Assembly: GCA_902470095.1 (NCBI GenBank) | Contig: CABRFG010000006.1 | Coordinates: forward strand, 1-40,980 | Length of the DNA: 40,980 nucleotides | Reading direction: 5' to 3' | From: an uncultured Collinsella sp. | GTDB taxonomy: Bacteria; Actinomycetota; Coriobacteriia; Coriobacteriales; Coriobacteriaceae | In this document: piece by piece, positions 1-8,237 of the stretch | Numbering within the stretch: the first letter of the stretch is position 1 | Layout: each line of letters starts with the position of its first letter | Notes under the pieces: generated by a model | The model's input: the letters and a program-made list of their open reading frames with translations, nothing else | Databases searched by the model: none | What the model was told of the DNA's origin: nothing | Made by a program: the position numbers and the translations under genes

Positions 1-2010
1 AATCTCGTCTCGCTCGACCAGAACTTGGCCGACGCCGGCGAGAGCCGTCAGCACATCGACCTCATTTGGGGCGCGGTGCTCACGCGTTACCTGACGCTCG
101 CCAAGTTCGGCGGCTTTGGCAACGTGCGCTCTGCCGGCCGCGTGCAGACGCCGACGCTCGCCCTGGTGGTCGAGCGCGAGCGCGAGCGCATGGCGTTTGT
201 GCCCGAGGACTATTGGCAGATTCGCGGCATGGGCGCCGCGCAGGGCGCCGCCGAGGACGACCGCTTTAAGATCGCGCACAAAACGGCGCGTTTTACCGAC
301 AAAGATGCTGCCGAGACGGCGTACGGTCACGTTGACGGCGCTACGACGGCGACCGTTGCCGCGGTGACCAAGCGCTCGCGTAAGCAGCAGCCGCCCACGC
401 CGTTTGCGACGACCTCGCTGCAGGCTGCCGCCGCGGCCGAGGGCATCTCGCCTGCGCGTACGATGCGCATCGCCGAGTCACTCTACATGGCCGGTCTCAT
501 CAGCTACCCGCGTGTCGACAATACCGTGTACCCTGCGACGCTCGATCTGGGCGCTGTGGTGAGCGACCTGGCAAAGATCAACCCGGCGCTGGCGCCCGTG
601 TGCAAAAAGGTGCTCGCCGGTCCCATGAAGCCCACGCGCGGCAAGGTCGAGACCACCGACCACCCGCCTATCTATCCCACGGGCGAGGGCGATCCGTCCA
701 CGCTCGACGGCGGCCAGCGCAAGCTCTACGACCTCATCGCCCGCCGCTTCCTAGCGACGCTTATGGGTCCCGCGACCATCGAAAACACTAAGCTCGAGCT
801 CGACGTGAACGGTGAGCCGTTCGTGGCTTCGGGCGATGTGCTCGTGACCCCGGGTTTCCGCGAGGCGTACCCGTACGGACTCAAGCGCGACGAGCAGATG
901 CCGCCGCTGGAGCAGGGCGATACGGTCGACGTGTTCGACATTAAACTCGAGGCCAAGCAGACCGAGCCGCCCGCGCGCTACAGCCAGGGCAAGCTCGTGC
1001 AGGAGATGGAAAAGCGCGGCCTGGGCACCAAGTCCACGCGCGCGAGCATCATTGAGCGCCTGTACGCCGTGCGCTACCTCAAAAACGATCCCGTGGAGCC
1101 GAGTCAGCTGGGCATCGCCATCATCGATGCACTGACGCAGTTTGCCCCGCGCATCACGAGCCCCGATATGACCAGCGAGCTCGATGGCGACATGACCCGT
1201 GTGGAGCGCGGCGAGGATACCGAAGAGCATGTAGTGACGCACTCGCGCGCGCTGCTGGCTGGTGTGCTCGATGAGCTGCTCAAGCACACGCAGGAGTTGG
1301 GCGACGCCATCAGCGACGCCGTCACGGCCGATGCGCGCGTGGGCGCTTGCCCCAAGTGCGGCAAGGACCTGGTTATGAAGACGAGCGCCAAGACCCGTGG
1401 CAGCTTCATTGGCTGTATGGGCTGGCCCGACTGCGATGTGACCTATCCGGTGCCGAGCGGCGTCAAGGTAAGCCCGCTCGAGGGCGAGGCAGCCGTGTGC
1501 CCCGAGTGCGGCGCGCCGCGCATTAAGTGCCAGCCGTTCCGCCAGAAGGCCTTCGAGATTTGCGTGAACCCCACGTGCCCCACCAACTACGAGCCTGACC
1601 TTAAGGTGGGCGAGTGCAAGGTGTGCGCCGAGGCCGGACGCCATGGCGACCTGATCGCGCACAAGAGTGAGAAGAGCGGCAAGCGCTTTATCCGCTGCAC
1701 CAACTACGATGACTGCGGCGTGAGCTATCCTCTGCCGGCGCGCGGTAAGCTCGAGGCGACGGGTGAGACATGCCCCGAGTGCGGCGCCCCCATCGTGGTG
1801 GTCAACACGGCGCGCGGTCCGTGGCGCATCTGCGTGAACATGGACTGCCCGACCAAGGAGAAGAAGCCCGCCCGCGGCCGCAAGACCACGACTAAGGCGA
1901 GCACGGCCAAGAAGACGACGGCGGCAAAGAAGACTGCTGCCAAGAAGACGACCGCCAAAAAGACGACGGCCAAGAAGTCGACTACCAAAAAGACCGCTGC
2001 CGACAAGTAG
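1..2010 (+). CDS. topA: DNA topoisomerase I (type IA), 5'-truncated by window edge
   Basis: Relaxes negatively supercoiled DNA by transient single-strand breakage. The frame is open from base 1, so the N-terminal Toprim part lies upstream and 669 residues are visible. SAGRVQTPTLALVVERE is the conserved core motif, and LISYPRVDNTVYP carries the catalytic Tyr (codon 505-507, visible residue 169). Four Cys4 zinc ribbons follow between about 1348 and 1850, then a tail of AKKT-type repeats to the stop, as in many actinobacterial TopAs. The core wording (GESRQHIDLIWGAVLTRY, ISYPRxDNTVYP) is closer to what I remember of archaeal-type TopA than to E. coli TopA; that is inference. The usual RTD after the Tyr reads RVD here. 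Confidence 0.95.
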   Translation, partial: NLVSLDQNLADAGESRQHIDLIWGAVLTRYLTLAKFGGFGNVRSAGRVQTPTLALVVERERERMAFVPEDYWQIRGMGAAQGAAEDDRFKIAHKTARFTDKDAAETAYGHVDGATTATVAAVTKRSRKQQPPTPFATTSLQAAAAAEGISPARTMRIAESLYMAGLISYPRVDNTVYPATLDLGAVVSDLAKINPALAPVCKKVLAGPMKPTRGKVETTDHPPIYPTGEGDPSTLDGGQRKLYDLIARRFLATLMGPATIENTKLELDVNGEPFVASGDVLVTPGFREAYPYGLKRDEQMPPLEQGDTVDVFDIKLEAKQTEPPARYSQGKLVQEMEKRGLGTKSTRASIIERLYAVRYLKNDPVEPSQLGIAIIDALTQFAPRITSPDMTSELDGDMTRVERGEDTEEHVVTHSRALLAGVLDELLKHTQELGDAISDAVTADARVGACPKCGKDLVMKTSAKTRGSFIGCMGWPDCDVTYPVPSGVKVSPLEGEAAVCPECGAPRIKCQPFRQKAFEICVNPTCPTNYEPDLKVGECKVCAEAGRHGDLIAHKSEKSGKRFIRCTNYDDCGVSYPLPARGKLEATGETCPECGAPIVVVNTARGPWRICVNMDCPTKEKKPARGRKTTTKASTAKKTTAAKKTAAKKTTAKKTTAKKSTTKKTAADK

Positions 2011-2040
2011 CCGCACGGTCGAAGCATCACCTAAAACAAA

Positions 2041-2076
2041 AACGAGCGAGGACCTCAAAATCCTCGCTCGTTTTTT
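2041..2076 (+). terminator. Rho-independent terminator of topA
   Basis: A near-perfect GC-rich hairpin (AACGAGCGAGGA pairs with TCCTCGCTCGTT) sits 30 bases after the topA stop and runs into TTTTTT. An A-rich stretch lies on its left side, so it may also act on the convergent strand. Confidence 0.85.
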
Positions 2077-2078
2077 AT

Positions 2079-2136
2079 CCGGCAGTTAGGGACGTTCCTT
2101 TTCTGCCGGCAGTTTAGGAACGTCCCTAACTGCCGG
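2079..2136. repeat. Palindromic intergenic repeat, GGGACGTTCC family
   Basis: Perfect 20-bp arms at 2079-2098 and 2117-2136 enclose an 18-nt loop that itself contains TGCCGGCAGTT, part of the arm sequence. It lies between the convergent ends of topA and the zinc-ribbon gene. A related copy with the same GACGTTCCTT core occurs at 28542-28595, so this is an interspersed family. The layout resembles REP/BIME elements; mobilisation by a REP-type transposase is only a guess, since none is in the window. Confidence 0.8.
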
Positions 2137-2154
2137 CTCGGGAACGACAAAGCG

Positions 2155-3138
2155 CTAGTTCACTTCGACGGGTTTGGCGCCGGGGTAGCGCTCCTCAAAG
2201 TCTAGGCGGTACTTATTGTCATTGGTGCCCGCCACGTTGTCGCGCGACAGCGGCGCCACGATCTCATTCTTGTGATCCGCAGGCTTGGTGTATTTCAGGC
2301 TGATCTCCCAGGCATCACAGATTGCGTCAATGCGGTGATCCAGGTCATCGTACAGGGCGATGATGTCCTTCCAGGAGCTGTAGTTCTTAGAGCTCGTCGG
2401 GACGTCCAGGTCCTCGACGATGTCGTAATACTGCTCGATGGTGTCCTCCGTGCGCTCGGCGACGTCGGCGAGATTTTGACGGGTGGTTCGATCCTCTTCC
2501 AGATAGCTGCCGTTGAAGTTCTGCGCGCAGCCACGGACGTAGTTGTCGAGGTCTTCGAGCAAGTCGTAGTATTCGCTCAGACGACGGTAGAGGTTCTGCT
2601 CGGAGAGCGTTGCTTCGCCGCCATCCTCGTCGTCATCGTCATCATCGTCGTACAGGCTGTTGGGATCGCCGAGAGGCTTTAGGTCATCGTCGTCGACGTC
2701 ATGGTGCAGCTTAGCTACCTCGGTAGTCGTCTGCGTGGCGGCGTTGTCGAAAGGCTTGATCACAAAGAAAACGACCAGGGCGATGATGATTGCCACCAGC
2801 ATAACGATAACGGCGATAAGCGGCCCGGTGCCGCTCTTTTTGGGGGCGGGGGTCTGTGGCGAAGCGGGCGCGTATGCGGGAGCCGGCTCCTGTTGGGACG
2901 AGCCGCTCGCGACGGGTATGCGCTGCGTGGTCTCGACGGCCGCGGGGCCTGCGGCGGGGTCGGGGCGATAGGCGAGGGGGTCGTCCGCCTTGGCTTGCGG
3001 CGTATCGAGGGAACCGGTCTGCTCGAAAGCGGGCTGGCTATCGCTCGCGGCTGTTTGCTCAACGGGTGCACCGCACGAGGTGCAGAACTTGGCATTATCT
3101 GCAAGAAGCTTGCCGCACGAGGCGCAATACCGAGACAT
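2155..3138 (-). CDS. Zinc-ribbon, single-pass membrane protein of unknown function
   Basis: 327 residues from the ATG at 3138, chosen because AAAGGAGT lies at ribosome-binding distance; an ATG 18 bases upstream lacks this. The N-terminus is a Cys4 zinc ribbon (C5, C8, C19, C22 in RYCASCGK...FCTSCGAP). A Pro/Ala/Gln-rich linker follows, then one strong hydrophobic segment near residues 105-130, a run of Asp residues, and a predicted helical extracytoplasmic domain of about 170 residues. This cytoplasmic-ribbon plus outer-domain layout is common among hypothetical proteins of Gram-positive bacteria. I do not recognise the outer domain. It is transcribed convergently to topA and divergently from tmk. 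Confidence 0.85.
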   Translation of the reverse strand: MSRYCASCGKLLADNAKFCTSCGAPVEQTAASDSQPAFEQTGSLDTPQAKADDPLAYRPDPAAGPAAVETTQRIPVASGSSQQEPAPAYAPASPQTPAPKKSGTGPLIAVIVMLVAIIIALVVFFVIKPFDNAATQTTTEVAKLHHDVDDDDLKPLGDPNSLYDDDDDDDEDGGEATLSEQNLYRRLSEYYDLLEDLDNYVRGCAQNFNGSYLEEDRTTRQNLADVAERTEDTIEQYYDIVEDLDVPTSSKNYSSWKDIIALYDDLDHRIDAICDAWEISLKYTKPADHKNEIVAPLSRDNVAGTNDNKYRLDFEERYPGAKPVEVN

Positions 3139-3206
3139 TGCCACTCCTTTCGCCACATTTCAATGCAATACGACGATTATACCCAGCGTCCAAAATTCCC
3201 CATCAT

Positions 3207-3275
3207 AAGTTGCGGTGAAATAGGGACTGATTGAAGCTCTGAAACCGCCAAACAGTCCCTATTTCACCGCAACTT
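3207..3275. repeat. Long palindromic intergenic repeat
   Basis: Perfect 23-bp inverted arms at 3207-3229 and 3253-3275 (core GCGGTGAAATAGGGACT) flank a 23-nt loop. It sits between the divergent zinc-ribbon gene and tmk, where a terminator would not be expected. The sequence differs from the GGGACGTTCC repeats but has the same size and style. Confidence 0.75.
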
Positions 3276-3295
3276 TGGAAAGGCACCTTTAGCCA

Positions 3296-3325
3296 TTGGG
3301 GACGCACCGAGCACTGGGGTATCAT
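3296..3325 (+). promoter_or_regulatory. Probable sigma-A promoter for tmk-holB-ricT
   Basis: TTGGGG (3296-3301), 18-bp spacer, TATCAT (3320-3325), about 53 bases before the tmk ATG. A similar GGGGTATCAT occurs upstream of the ComF-type gene at 6923-6932. Confidence 0.5.
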
Positions 3326-3377
3326 GGCTTGGTTGATATATCTGCATTTACGCGCCTTGTAGGAAGGGGCTGCGCCC

Positions 3378-4061
3378 ATGGCTTTTGTGCCCGCTCAACA
3401 TAGCTTCATTACGCTCGAGGGTGTCGATGGCGCCGGTAAATCTACGCAGGCGCGCCTGCTTGCCCGTGCGCTCGAGCTCGCTGGCTACCAGGTTGTGAGC
3501 CTGCGCGAGCCGGGCGGTACCGCCATCAGCGAAAAGATCCGTGCTCTGCTGCTCGACCCCGCCAATACGGCGATGGGCGACACTTGCGAGCTGCTGCTGT
3601 ATGAGGCCGCCCGTGCCCAGCTAGTGCATGAGGTTATCGCGCCCGCCCTCGCGGCCGGCAAGGTGGTCCTGTGCGACCGCTTCTACGATTCCACGACCTG
3701 CTATCAGGCGTTTGCCGACGGCCTCGATCGTCAGATGGTGCGCGATGCCAACAACCTGGCCGTCGCGGGTACGCACCCGGCGCTCACACTCGTCTACCAC
3801 ATCACGCCCGAGCAGGCGGCGCTGCGCATGGCAGCCCGTGGTGCGGCAGATCGCATGGAGGCTAAGGGCATGGCCTTCCAAGAGCGCGTCTACCAGGGAT
3901 TTTGCGCCATTGCCGCCGAGGAACCAAACCGCGTAAAGCTCATCGACGCGACCGCGTCCATCGAGGAAGTCTTCGCGCAGACGGTCGAGCGGGTTCGCGC
4001 CTACGGCCTCGACATTTCCCAGGACGCCGTCACCGCTGCGCTTGCCCAGGAGGCCGAGTAG
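3378..4061 (+). CDS. tmk: Thymidylate kinase
   Basis: Phosphorylates dTMP to dTDP with ATP for DNA precursor supply. 227 residues, normal for the family. The P-loop GVDGAGKST is at residues 15-23, the REPGGT motif follows, and CDRFYDST is the dTMP-binding DR[FY] motif. The LID region contains RGAADRME. A strong AGGAAGGGG precedes the ATG. holB starts one base after the stop codon, and pairing with the delta' clamp-loader gene is a common bacterial arrangement. Likely first gene of a tmk-holB-ricT operon. Confidence 0.97.
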   Translation: MAFVPAQHSFITLEGVDGAGKSTQARLLARALELAGYQVVSLREPGGTAISEKIRALLLDPANTAMGDTCELLLYEAARAQLVHEVIAPALAAGKVVLCDRFYDSTTCYQAFADGLDRQMVRDANNLAVAGTHPALTLVYHITPEQAALRMAARGAADRMEAKGMAFQERVYQGFCAIAAEEPNRVKLIDATASIEEVFAQTVERVRAYGLDISQDAVTAALAQEAE

Positions 4062-4062
4062 C

Positions 4063-5190
4063 ATGGCCCCCGCTCAGGCAAGTCTGCTGGCCAAGCTCGA
4101 CACCCAAGAGCGCGTGCGCGACTTTTTGACCAATGCCGTCGCCAGCGGTCGCGCATCGCACGCCTACCTGTTTTTGGGCGCGCCCGGCGCGGGCAAGCTC
4201 GACGCCGCGTGGGCGCTCGCCCAAGCCTTCCTGTGCGAGCAGGATGGCTGCGGCTCATGCGACAGTTGTGTGCGCGTTGCTCGCCATACGCACCCCGACG
4301 TGCACTATTACACGCCCGAGAGCGCCACGGGCTACCTCATTGCCCAGACCCGCGAGCTGCTCGACGACGTGCCGCTGGCACCCATCCGCGCCAAGGCCAA
4401 GGTCTACATCATCGACCGTGCCGAGCAGCTGCGCGCCAACACCGCCAACGCGCTGCTCAAGACACTCGAGGAGCCGCCCGAGGGCGTTATGTTTATCTTG
4501 TTGGGCACCTCGGCAGACGTGATGTTGCCCACCATCGTGAGCCGCTGCCAGTGCGTGCCGTTTCGGCTGGTATCGCCCGCCGTCGCCGCGCAGGCCGTGA
4601 GCCGCGCCACCGGTCAGGACCCCGCGCGTTGCCGCATGGCCGTCGCCGTGGCGGGAAGCCCCACGCGTGGCATCGAGTTCCTCAAGAGCGCCGAGCGCCA
4701 GGACGCCCGCCGTCAGATGGTTCGCGCCATCGATTCGCTCATCGCCGCCGACGAGGCCGACGTGCTCAGCCGTGCCAAGTCACTCATCGTCGCCGTTAAG
4801 GCGCCGCTCGCCGAGGTCAAGTCCACGCAGGAAAAGGTGCTCGAGCAAAACGCCGACTACCTGTCGCGTGGAGCATTGAAGCAGCTTGAGGACCGCAACA
4901 AGCGCGAACTCAACGCGCGCGAGCGTTCGGGTATTATGGAAGCGCTGGCGAGCGCGCGGACGCTCATGCGCGACGTGCTGCTGACGCTTCAGGACGAGGC
5001 GGCAGACGTTGTGAACGAGGACGTGCGCGACACGATCGGGCGGCTTGCCGCCGCGACGAATGTTGCGGGTGCCACGCGGGCGCTCGAGGCGGTCGCAACC
5101 GCCGAGCGCAACATCGCCAGAAACGTTACTCCCCAGCTGGCCATCGAGGTCATGCTGTTCGATATCAGGAAGGCACTGAAATGCCGTTAG
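4063..5190 (+). CDS. holB: DNA polymerase III delta' subunit (clamp loader)
   Basis: 375 residues from the ATG at 4063, preceded by AGGAGG at 4048-4053. An upstream TTG in the same frame would overlap tmk and has no better site. The AAA+ fold has a degenerate Walker A, GAPGAGKL (Lys45; Leu where Ser/Thr is usual), which fits the non-hydrolysing delta' subunit. A Cys cluster CGSCDSC forms the zinc module, IIDRAEQL is the Walker B region, LLKTLEEPP follows, and TIVSRCQ is the sensor/arginine-finger SRC motif. Its 3' end overlaps ricT by 10 bases, so the two are translationally coupled. Confidence 0.95.
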   Translation: MAPAQASLLAKLDTQERVRDFLTNAVASGRASHAYLFLGAPGAGKLDAAWALAQAFLCEQDGCGSCDSCVRVARHTHPDVHYYTPESATGYLIAQTRELLDDVPLAPIRAKAKVYIIDRAEQLRANTANALLKTLEEPPEGVMFILLGTSADVMLPTIVSRCQCVPFRLVSPAVAAQAVSRATGQDPARCRMAVAVAGSPTRGIEFLKSAERQDARRQMVRAIDSLIAADEADVLSRAKSLIVAVKAPLAEVKSTQEKVLEQNADYLSRGALKQLEDRNKRELNARERSGIMEALASARTLMRDVLLTLQDEAADVVNEDVRDTIGRLAAATNVAGATRALEAVATAERNIARNVTPQLAIEVMLFDIRKALKCR

Positions 5191-6881
5191 TCGTACCCGT
5201 TAAGTTTACCTACGCCTCGCGCGACCTGTGGTTCGATCCGCAGGATCTGGATATCCTCGAGGCCGATTATGCCATTTGCTCCACCGAGCGCGGAACCGAG
5301 ATTGGCCTGGTCACGGCCGATCCCTTTGAGGTGCCGCAAGACGAGATCGGTCAGCCGCTCAAGCCCGTGCTGCGCGTGGCGAGCGACATCGACCTGCAGC
5401 TTGCGGACGACCTGGCCATCCAGGGCGACGAGGCCATGGTCGACTTCCGCCGCCTGGTCAAGGAGCTCGACCTCGAGATGAAACCGGTGGGCGTCGAGTA
5501 CCTGTTTGGCGGCGAGAAGGCCGTGTTCTACTTTGCGGCCGAGGAGCGCGTCGATTTTCGCCAGCTCGTCAAGGATCTGTCCTCGACGCTGCACATTCGC
5601 GTCGACATGCGCCAGATCGGCGTGCGCGACGAGACCCGCCTGGTGGGCGGCTATGCCCAGTGCGGACAGGAGCTCTGCTGCACGCGCTTTGGCGGACAGT
5701 TTGAGCCCGTCTCGATTCGCATGGCAAAAGAGCAGGACCTGCCGCTCAACTCGTCCAAGATCAGTGGCGTGTGCGGTCGCCTGATGTGCTGCCTGCGCTA
5801 CGAGTTCGAGGCCTACAAGGACTTTAAGAGCCGAGCGCCCAAAAAGAAGACGCTCATCGATACGCCGCTCGGCAAGGCGCGTATTCAGGAATATGACACG
5901 CCGCGCGAGCAGCTGGTGCTGCGCCTGGAGAACGGCAAGGTCTTTAAGGTCAACCTGGCCGATATGACTTGCTCGGAGGGCTGCAAGAAGAAGGCTGCCG
6001 AGCAGGGCTGCAATTGCCGCCCCGACTGCGTGACACGCGATGTGCTCGAGCGCATCGAGTCGCCCGAGATGCGTCTGGCGCTCATGGAGCTCGATCGCGA
6101 AAACGGCGTCGATGTGGGCGATGGCCTGTCGAGTGCCGACCGTCTGGCCGGCACGTCGATGCCCAAGCGCCGTCGTCGCGATGCTGAATCCGATGCTCGC
6201 GCCGGTCAGGGTCAGGGCGAGGGCCGTGGCCGCGGAAAGGGCCGCGGTAAGGCCGAGGCACCCGAGGCCGAGGGGGCGGCCGATGGCCGTCGCCGCCGCA
6301 AGCGCGCGGGCTCGGGCGATGCTACCGAGGCTGCAGCCGCGGGCAAGAACGCCTCTCGCGAGCGCGAGGTTCAGCAGCCCCAGCAGCAGAATCGCGGCGG
6401 TGGCATGAACCCCACACGTCGCCGCCGCCGTCATCTGTCGAGCGAGGAGCGCGAGGACGCCTTCCGCGCCGCAGCTGCTCGCGAGGCTGGTGCCGCTTCC
6501 AAGGGTCCCTCGGCCTCCGATGCGCCTGTCGACAAGGGCGGCAAGTCACGTGGCGAGGAGGAGCGCGCGCCGCGTCCGCGCCGTCGCCATTCCTCGGGCG
6601 CGCAGCAGAAGCCTTCAGTGCCCTCCGTGGCCGATCAGGTCTCGGATGGCGAGGTCAAGGTCACGCGTCGTCGTCCCGGAGATGGCGGGGGAGCGGCTGC
6701 CAAGGCTTCGCGTGGCGCCGCTCGCGACGAGCGCGAGCCGCGCGAGGACCGCGGTGGCGAGGGCTCGGCCGACCAGGGTCAAAAGCGCCGTCGCCGTCGC
6801 CGTTCCCGCAAGCCGCGCCAGGATGGTGGCGAGGGCTCGACCCCGTCTTCGTCCGCACCGCAACCGCCCGCCGGCGAATAA
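5181..6881 (+). CDS. ricT: PSP1/RicT (YaaT)-family protein with long basic tail
   Basis: 566 residues, about twice the usual YaaT/RicT length of roughly 275. The PSP1 domain occupies the first ~290 residues and includes Cys-rich motifs CGQELCCTRFGG, CGRLMCCLRYE and GCKKKAAEQGCNCRPDC. In Bacillus the RicAFT complex binds iron-sulfur clusters and promotes RNase Y processing and developmental switching; that role is known for the family, not shown here. The remaining ~270 residues are low-complexity, with clusters such as RRRRRH and KRRRRRRSRK broken by acidic/Gly patches. This part is probably disordered and RNA-binding. Overlap with holB repeats the holB-yaaT linkage seen in Firmicutes. Confidence 0.88.
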   Translation: MPLVVPVKFTYASRDLWFDPQDLDILEADYAICSTERGTEIGLVTADPFEVPQDEIGQPLKPVLRVASDIDLQLADDLAIQGDEAMVDFRRLVKELDLEMKPVGVEYLFGGEKAVFYFAAEERVDFRQLVKDLSSTLHIRVDMRQIGVRDETRLVGGYAQCGQELCCTRFGGQFEPVSIRMAKEQDLPLNSSKISGVCGRLMCCLRYEFEAYKDFKSRAPKKKTLIDTPLGKARIQEYDTPREQLVLRLENGKVFKVNLADMTCSEGCKKKAAEQGCNCRPDCVTRDVLERIESPEMRLALMELDRENGVDVGDGLSSADRLAGTSMPKRRRRDAESDARAGQGQGEGRGRGKGRGKAEAPEAEGAADGRRRRKRAGSGDATEAAAAGKNASREREVQQPQQQNRGGGMNPTRRRRRHLSSEEREDAFRAAAAREAGAASKGPSASDAPVDKGGKSRGEEERAPRPRRRHSSGAQQKPSVPSVADQVSDGEVKVTRRRPGDGGGAAAKASRGAARDEREPREDRGGEGSADQGQKRRRRRRSRKPRQDGGEGSTPSSSAPQPPAGE

Positions 6882-6944
6882 CGCCCGCGAGCGGATTTAG
6901 CCCGCCTTGCCCCGAGCGCATCGGGGTATCATAGCGCCGAATCA

Positions 6945-6980
6945 ACAACCCTCCCCGCGACCGAACGTAGGGAGGGTTGT
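6945..6980 (+). promoter_or_regulatory. Hairpin covering the ribosome-binding site of the ComF-type gene
   Basis: Perfect 11-bp arms ACAACCCTCCC (6945-6955) and GGGAGGGTTGT (6970-6980) with a 14-nt loop. The right arm contains the only good Shine-Dalgarno (GGAGGG, 6971-6976) for the TTG start at 6984. No T-run follows, so a translational control element fits better than a terminator. Confidence 0.55.
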
Positions 6981-6983
6981 GTC

Positions 6984-7790
6984 TTGAAGAGCCATCTGAA
7001 CATATTGAGCCGTCTGCAGGGAGCCGGTGCCCTACCGTTTGCGGACGAATTGCTACCGTTTGCCGAGCACGCGACGTACGAGGCGCTCGAGGCATTGTCG
7101 CCAACACGATGTACCGGCTGCGAGCGCGCCGGTGCGCTTATTTGCCAAGACTGCCTGGCCGCGCTCACGCTCATCGACCCACGTCATAGCTGCACCCGAT
7201 GCGGCGCCCCGTTTGGGGATTTGCTGTGCACTGAGTGTTCGGTCGAGGGCACGTCTTCGGCAATGGCGGAGGCGCTCGACCGCTGCCTGGCGTGCGCCGT
7301 CTATGCGCATCCGCTGCCGCGCATTATTAAAGCGTACAAGGATGCGGGCGAGCGACGTCTGGCTCCGTATCTGGCGGAGCTGCTCTACGACACCGCCCTG
7401 CATGCCCAGGTCGTAGCTCCCGATCGCTACGGAGGTGTGCTTTCCGGTGCGGATGCGGTGGTGTTTGTGCCTGCGACGGCGGCAGCTTTTCGGCGGCGTG
7501 GTTTTGATCATATGGAGGCTATTGCGCGCCCATTTTGCGAGCTGTCGGGTGTTCCTCTGCTCGATGCTCTCGTCAAGTACGGGCATGGCGACCAGCGCGA
7601 ACTCGGTCGTGAGGAGCGCCGCGAGCGTGCCCAAGGCATGTATGAGACGGTTGAGGACGTGCACGGCCGCCGCTTGCTGCTTATCGACGACGTTATCACC
7701 ACGGGTGCGACGATGGCAGCGGCTTCGGCGGAACTCAAGCGCGCCGGCGCTGCGGCAGTCGATGGCCTTGCTATCGCACGCGTTTGGTAG
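6984..7790 (+). CDS. ComF-family phosphoribosyltransferase-like protein
   Basis: 268 residues starting at TTG 6984, seven bases after GGAGGG. An N-terminal double zinc finger (CTGCERAGALICQDC and CTRCGAP...CTEC, about residues 43-85) precedes a type I PRTase domain. The PRPP-binding loop reads LLIDDVITTGAT (about residues 234-245). ComF proteins are needed for DNA uptake in Bacillus and Haemophilus, but most ComF homologues have no tested role. No other competence gene is in the window. The gene stands alone, 102 bases after ricT. Confidence 0.88.
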   Translation: MKSHLNILSRLQGAGALPFADELLPFAEHATYEALEALSPTRCTGCERAGALICQDCLAALTLIDPRHSCTRCGAPFGDLLCTECSVEGTSSAMAEALDRCLACAVYAHPLPRIIKAYKDAGERRLAPYLAELLYDTALHAQVVAPDRYGGVLSGADAVVFVPATAAAFRRRGFDHMEAIARPFCELSGVPLLDALVKYGHGDQRELGREERRERAQGMYETVEDVHGRRLLLIDDVITTGATMAAASAELKRAGAAAVDGLAIARVW

Positions 7791-7877
7791 GGGTGGTTTT
7801 GTGGCAGTGAAGATAGCGCGTGCGGCCCGTCCTGACCTGCGAAATCTGTACTCGCGATGCGAATAACGCCCCTAACC

Positions 7878-7906
7878 TTAAACTTTAGCTTGAACTTAGC
7901 TATAAT
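7878..7906 (+). promoter_or_regulatory. Strong sigma-A promoter before the lipoprotein leader
   Basis: TTAAAC (7878-7883), 17-bp spacer and a perfect TATAAT (7901-7906) in a local AT-rich patch. Transcription would start near 7913, about 325 bases before the lipoprotein ATG. Confidence 0.7.
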
Positions 7907-8237
7907 GCGCTACGTTCCTGCCAGGCTGTGGTTGCGGACGGACGAAATGCCCGTCCTAGTCCAAGACAGACGCGGTCAAAGGGATCCACGTAAGCGACCG
8001 CGTGCGCGCGGCGCGATCATGGCGCGTCCTAGATGTAAGCCGCACCGTCCGTTCTACTTTCTTTGGGGCAATACCGCCTCGCGGGCGAGCGGGCCAGTCG
8101 TGAAGGTGGCTGCGGCCTCCCGAGCAAACACCCCGGTGCGCAAGTGTGGGGTCAAATACCAGGTCAGCTGGTGGGAACAACCTGATATTCCGCGCAACGC
8201 ACGGATCGTATACGACACAGAAGGCAGGGTAGTGGAC
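7907..8237 (+). other. Long GC-rich 5' leader or unrecognised structured RNA
   Basis: No gene is visible in 7791-8237. The frame is open through it, but the translation does not look like protein and has no ribosome-binding site. Stems can be drawn: CGGACGG (7935-7941) with CCGTCCG (8045-8051) enclosing about 100 bases, and CGCGGTC (7971-7977) with GACCGCG (7996-8002) inside it. A segment near 8086-8100 (GCGAGCGGGCCAGTC) recalls part of 6S RNA, from memory only. It could be a cis-regulatory leader or an independent small RNA. I could not match a known riboswitch. Confidence 0.4.

Noticed and set aside
751..2058. 435-codon - strand frame opposite topA
   Set aside because: Antisense shadow, starts inside the topA terminator hairpin region, Leu/Arg/Ala-rich and unlike a real protein.
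5187..6434. 415-codon - strand frame opposite ricT
   Set aside because: Shadow of GC-rich codon use; the + strand PSP1 motifs are unambiguous.
8130..8200. SRP/4.5S RNA (ACCAGGTCAG stretch)
   Set aside because: The following bases lack the conserved GGAAGGAAGCAG apical loop, so the match is coincidental.
7857..8237. N-terminal extension of the lipoprotein from ATG 7857
   Set aside because: It would place the TATAAT box inside the gene and bury the signal peptide; the lipobox demands a start near 8238.
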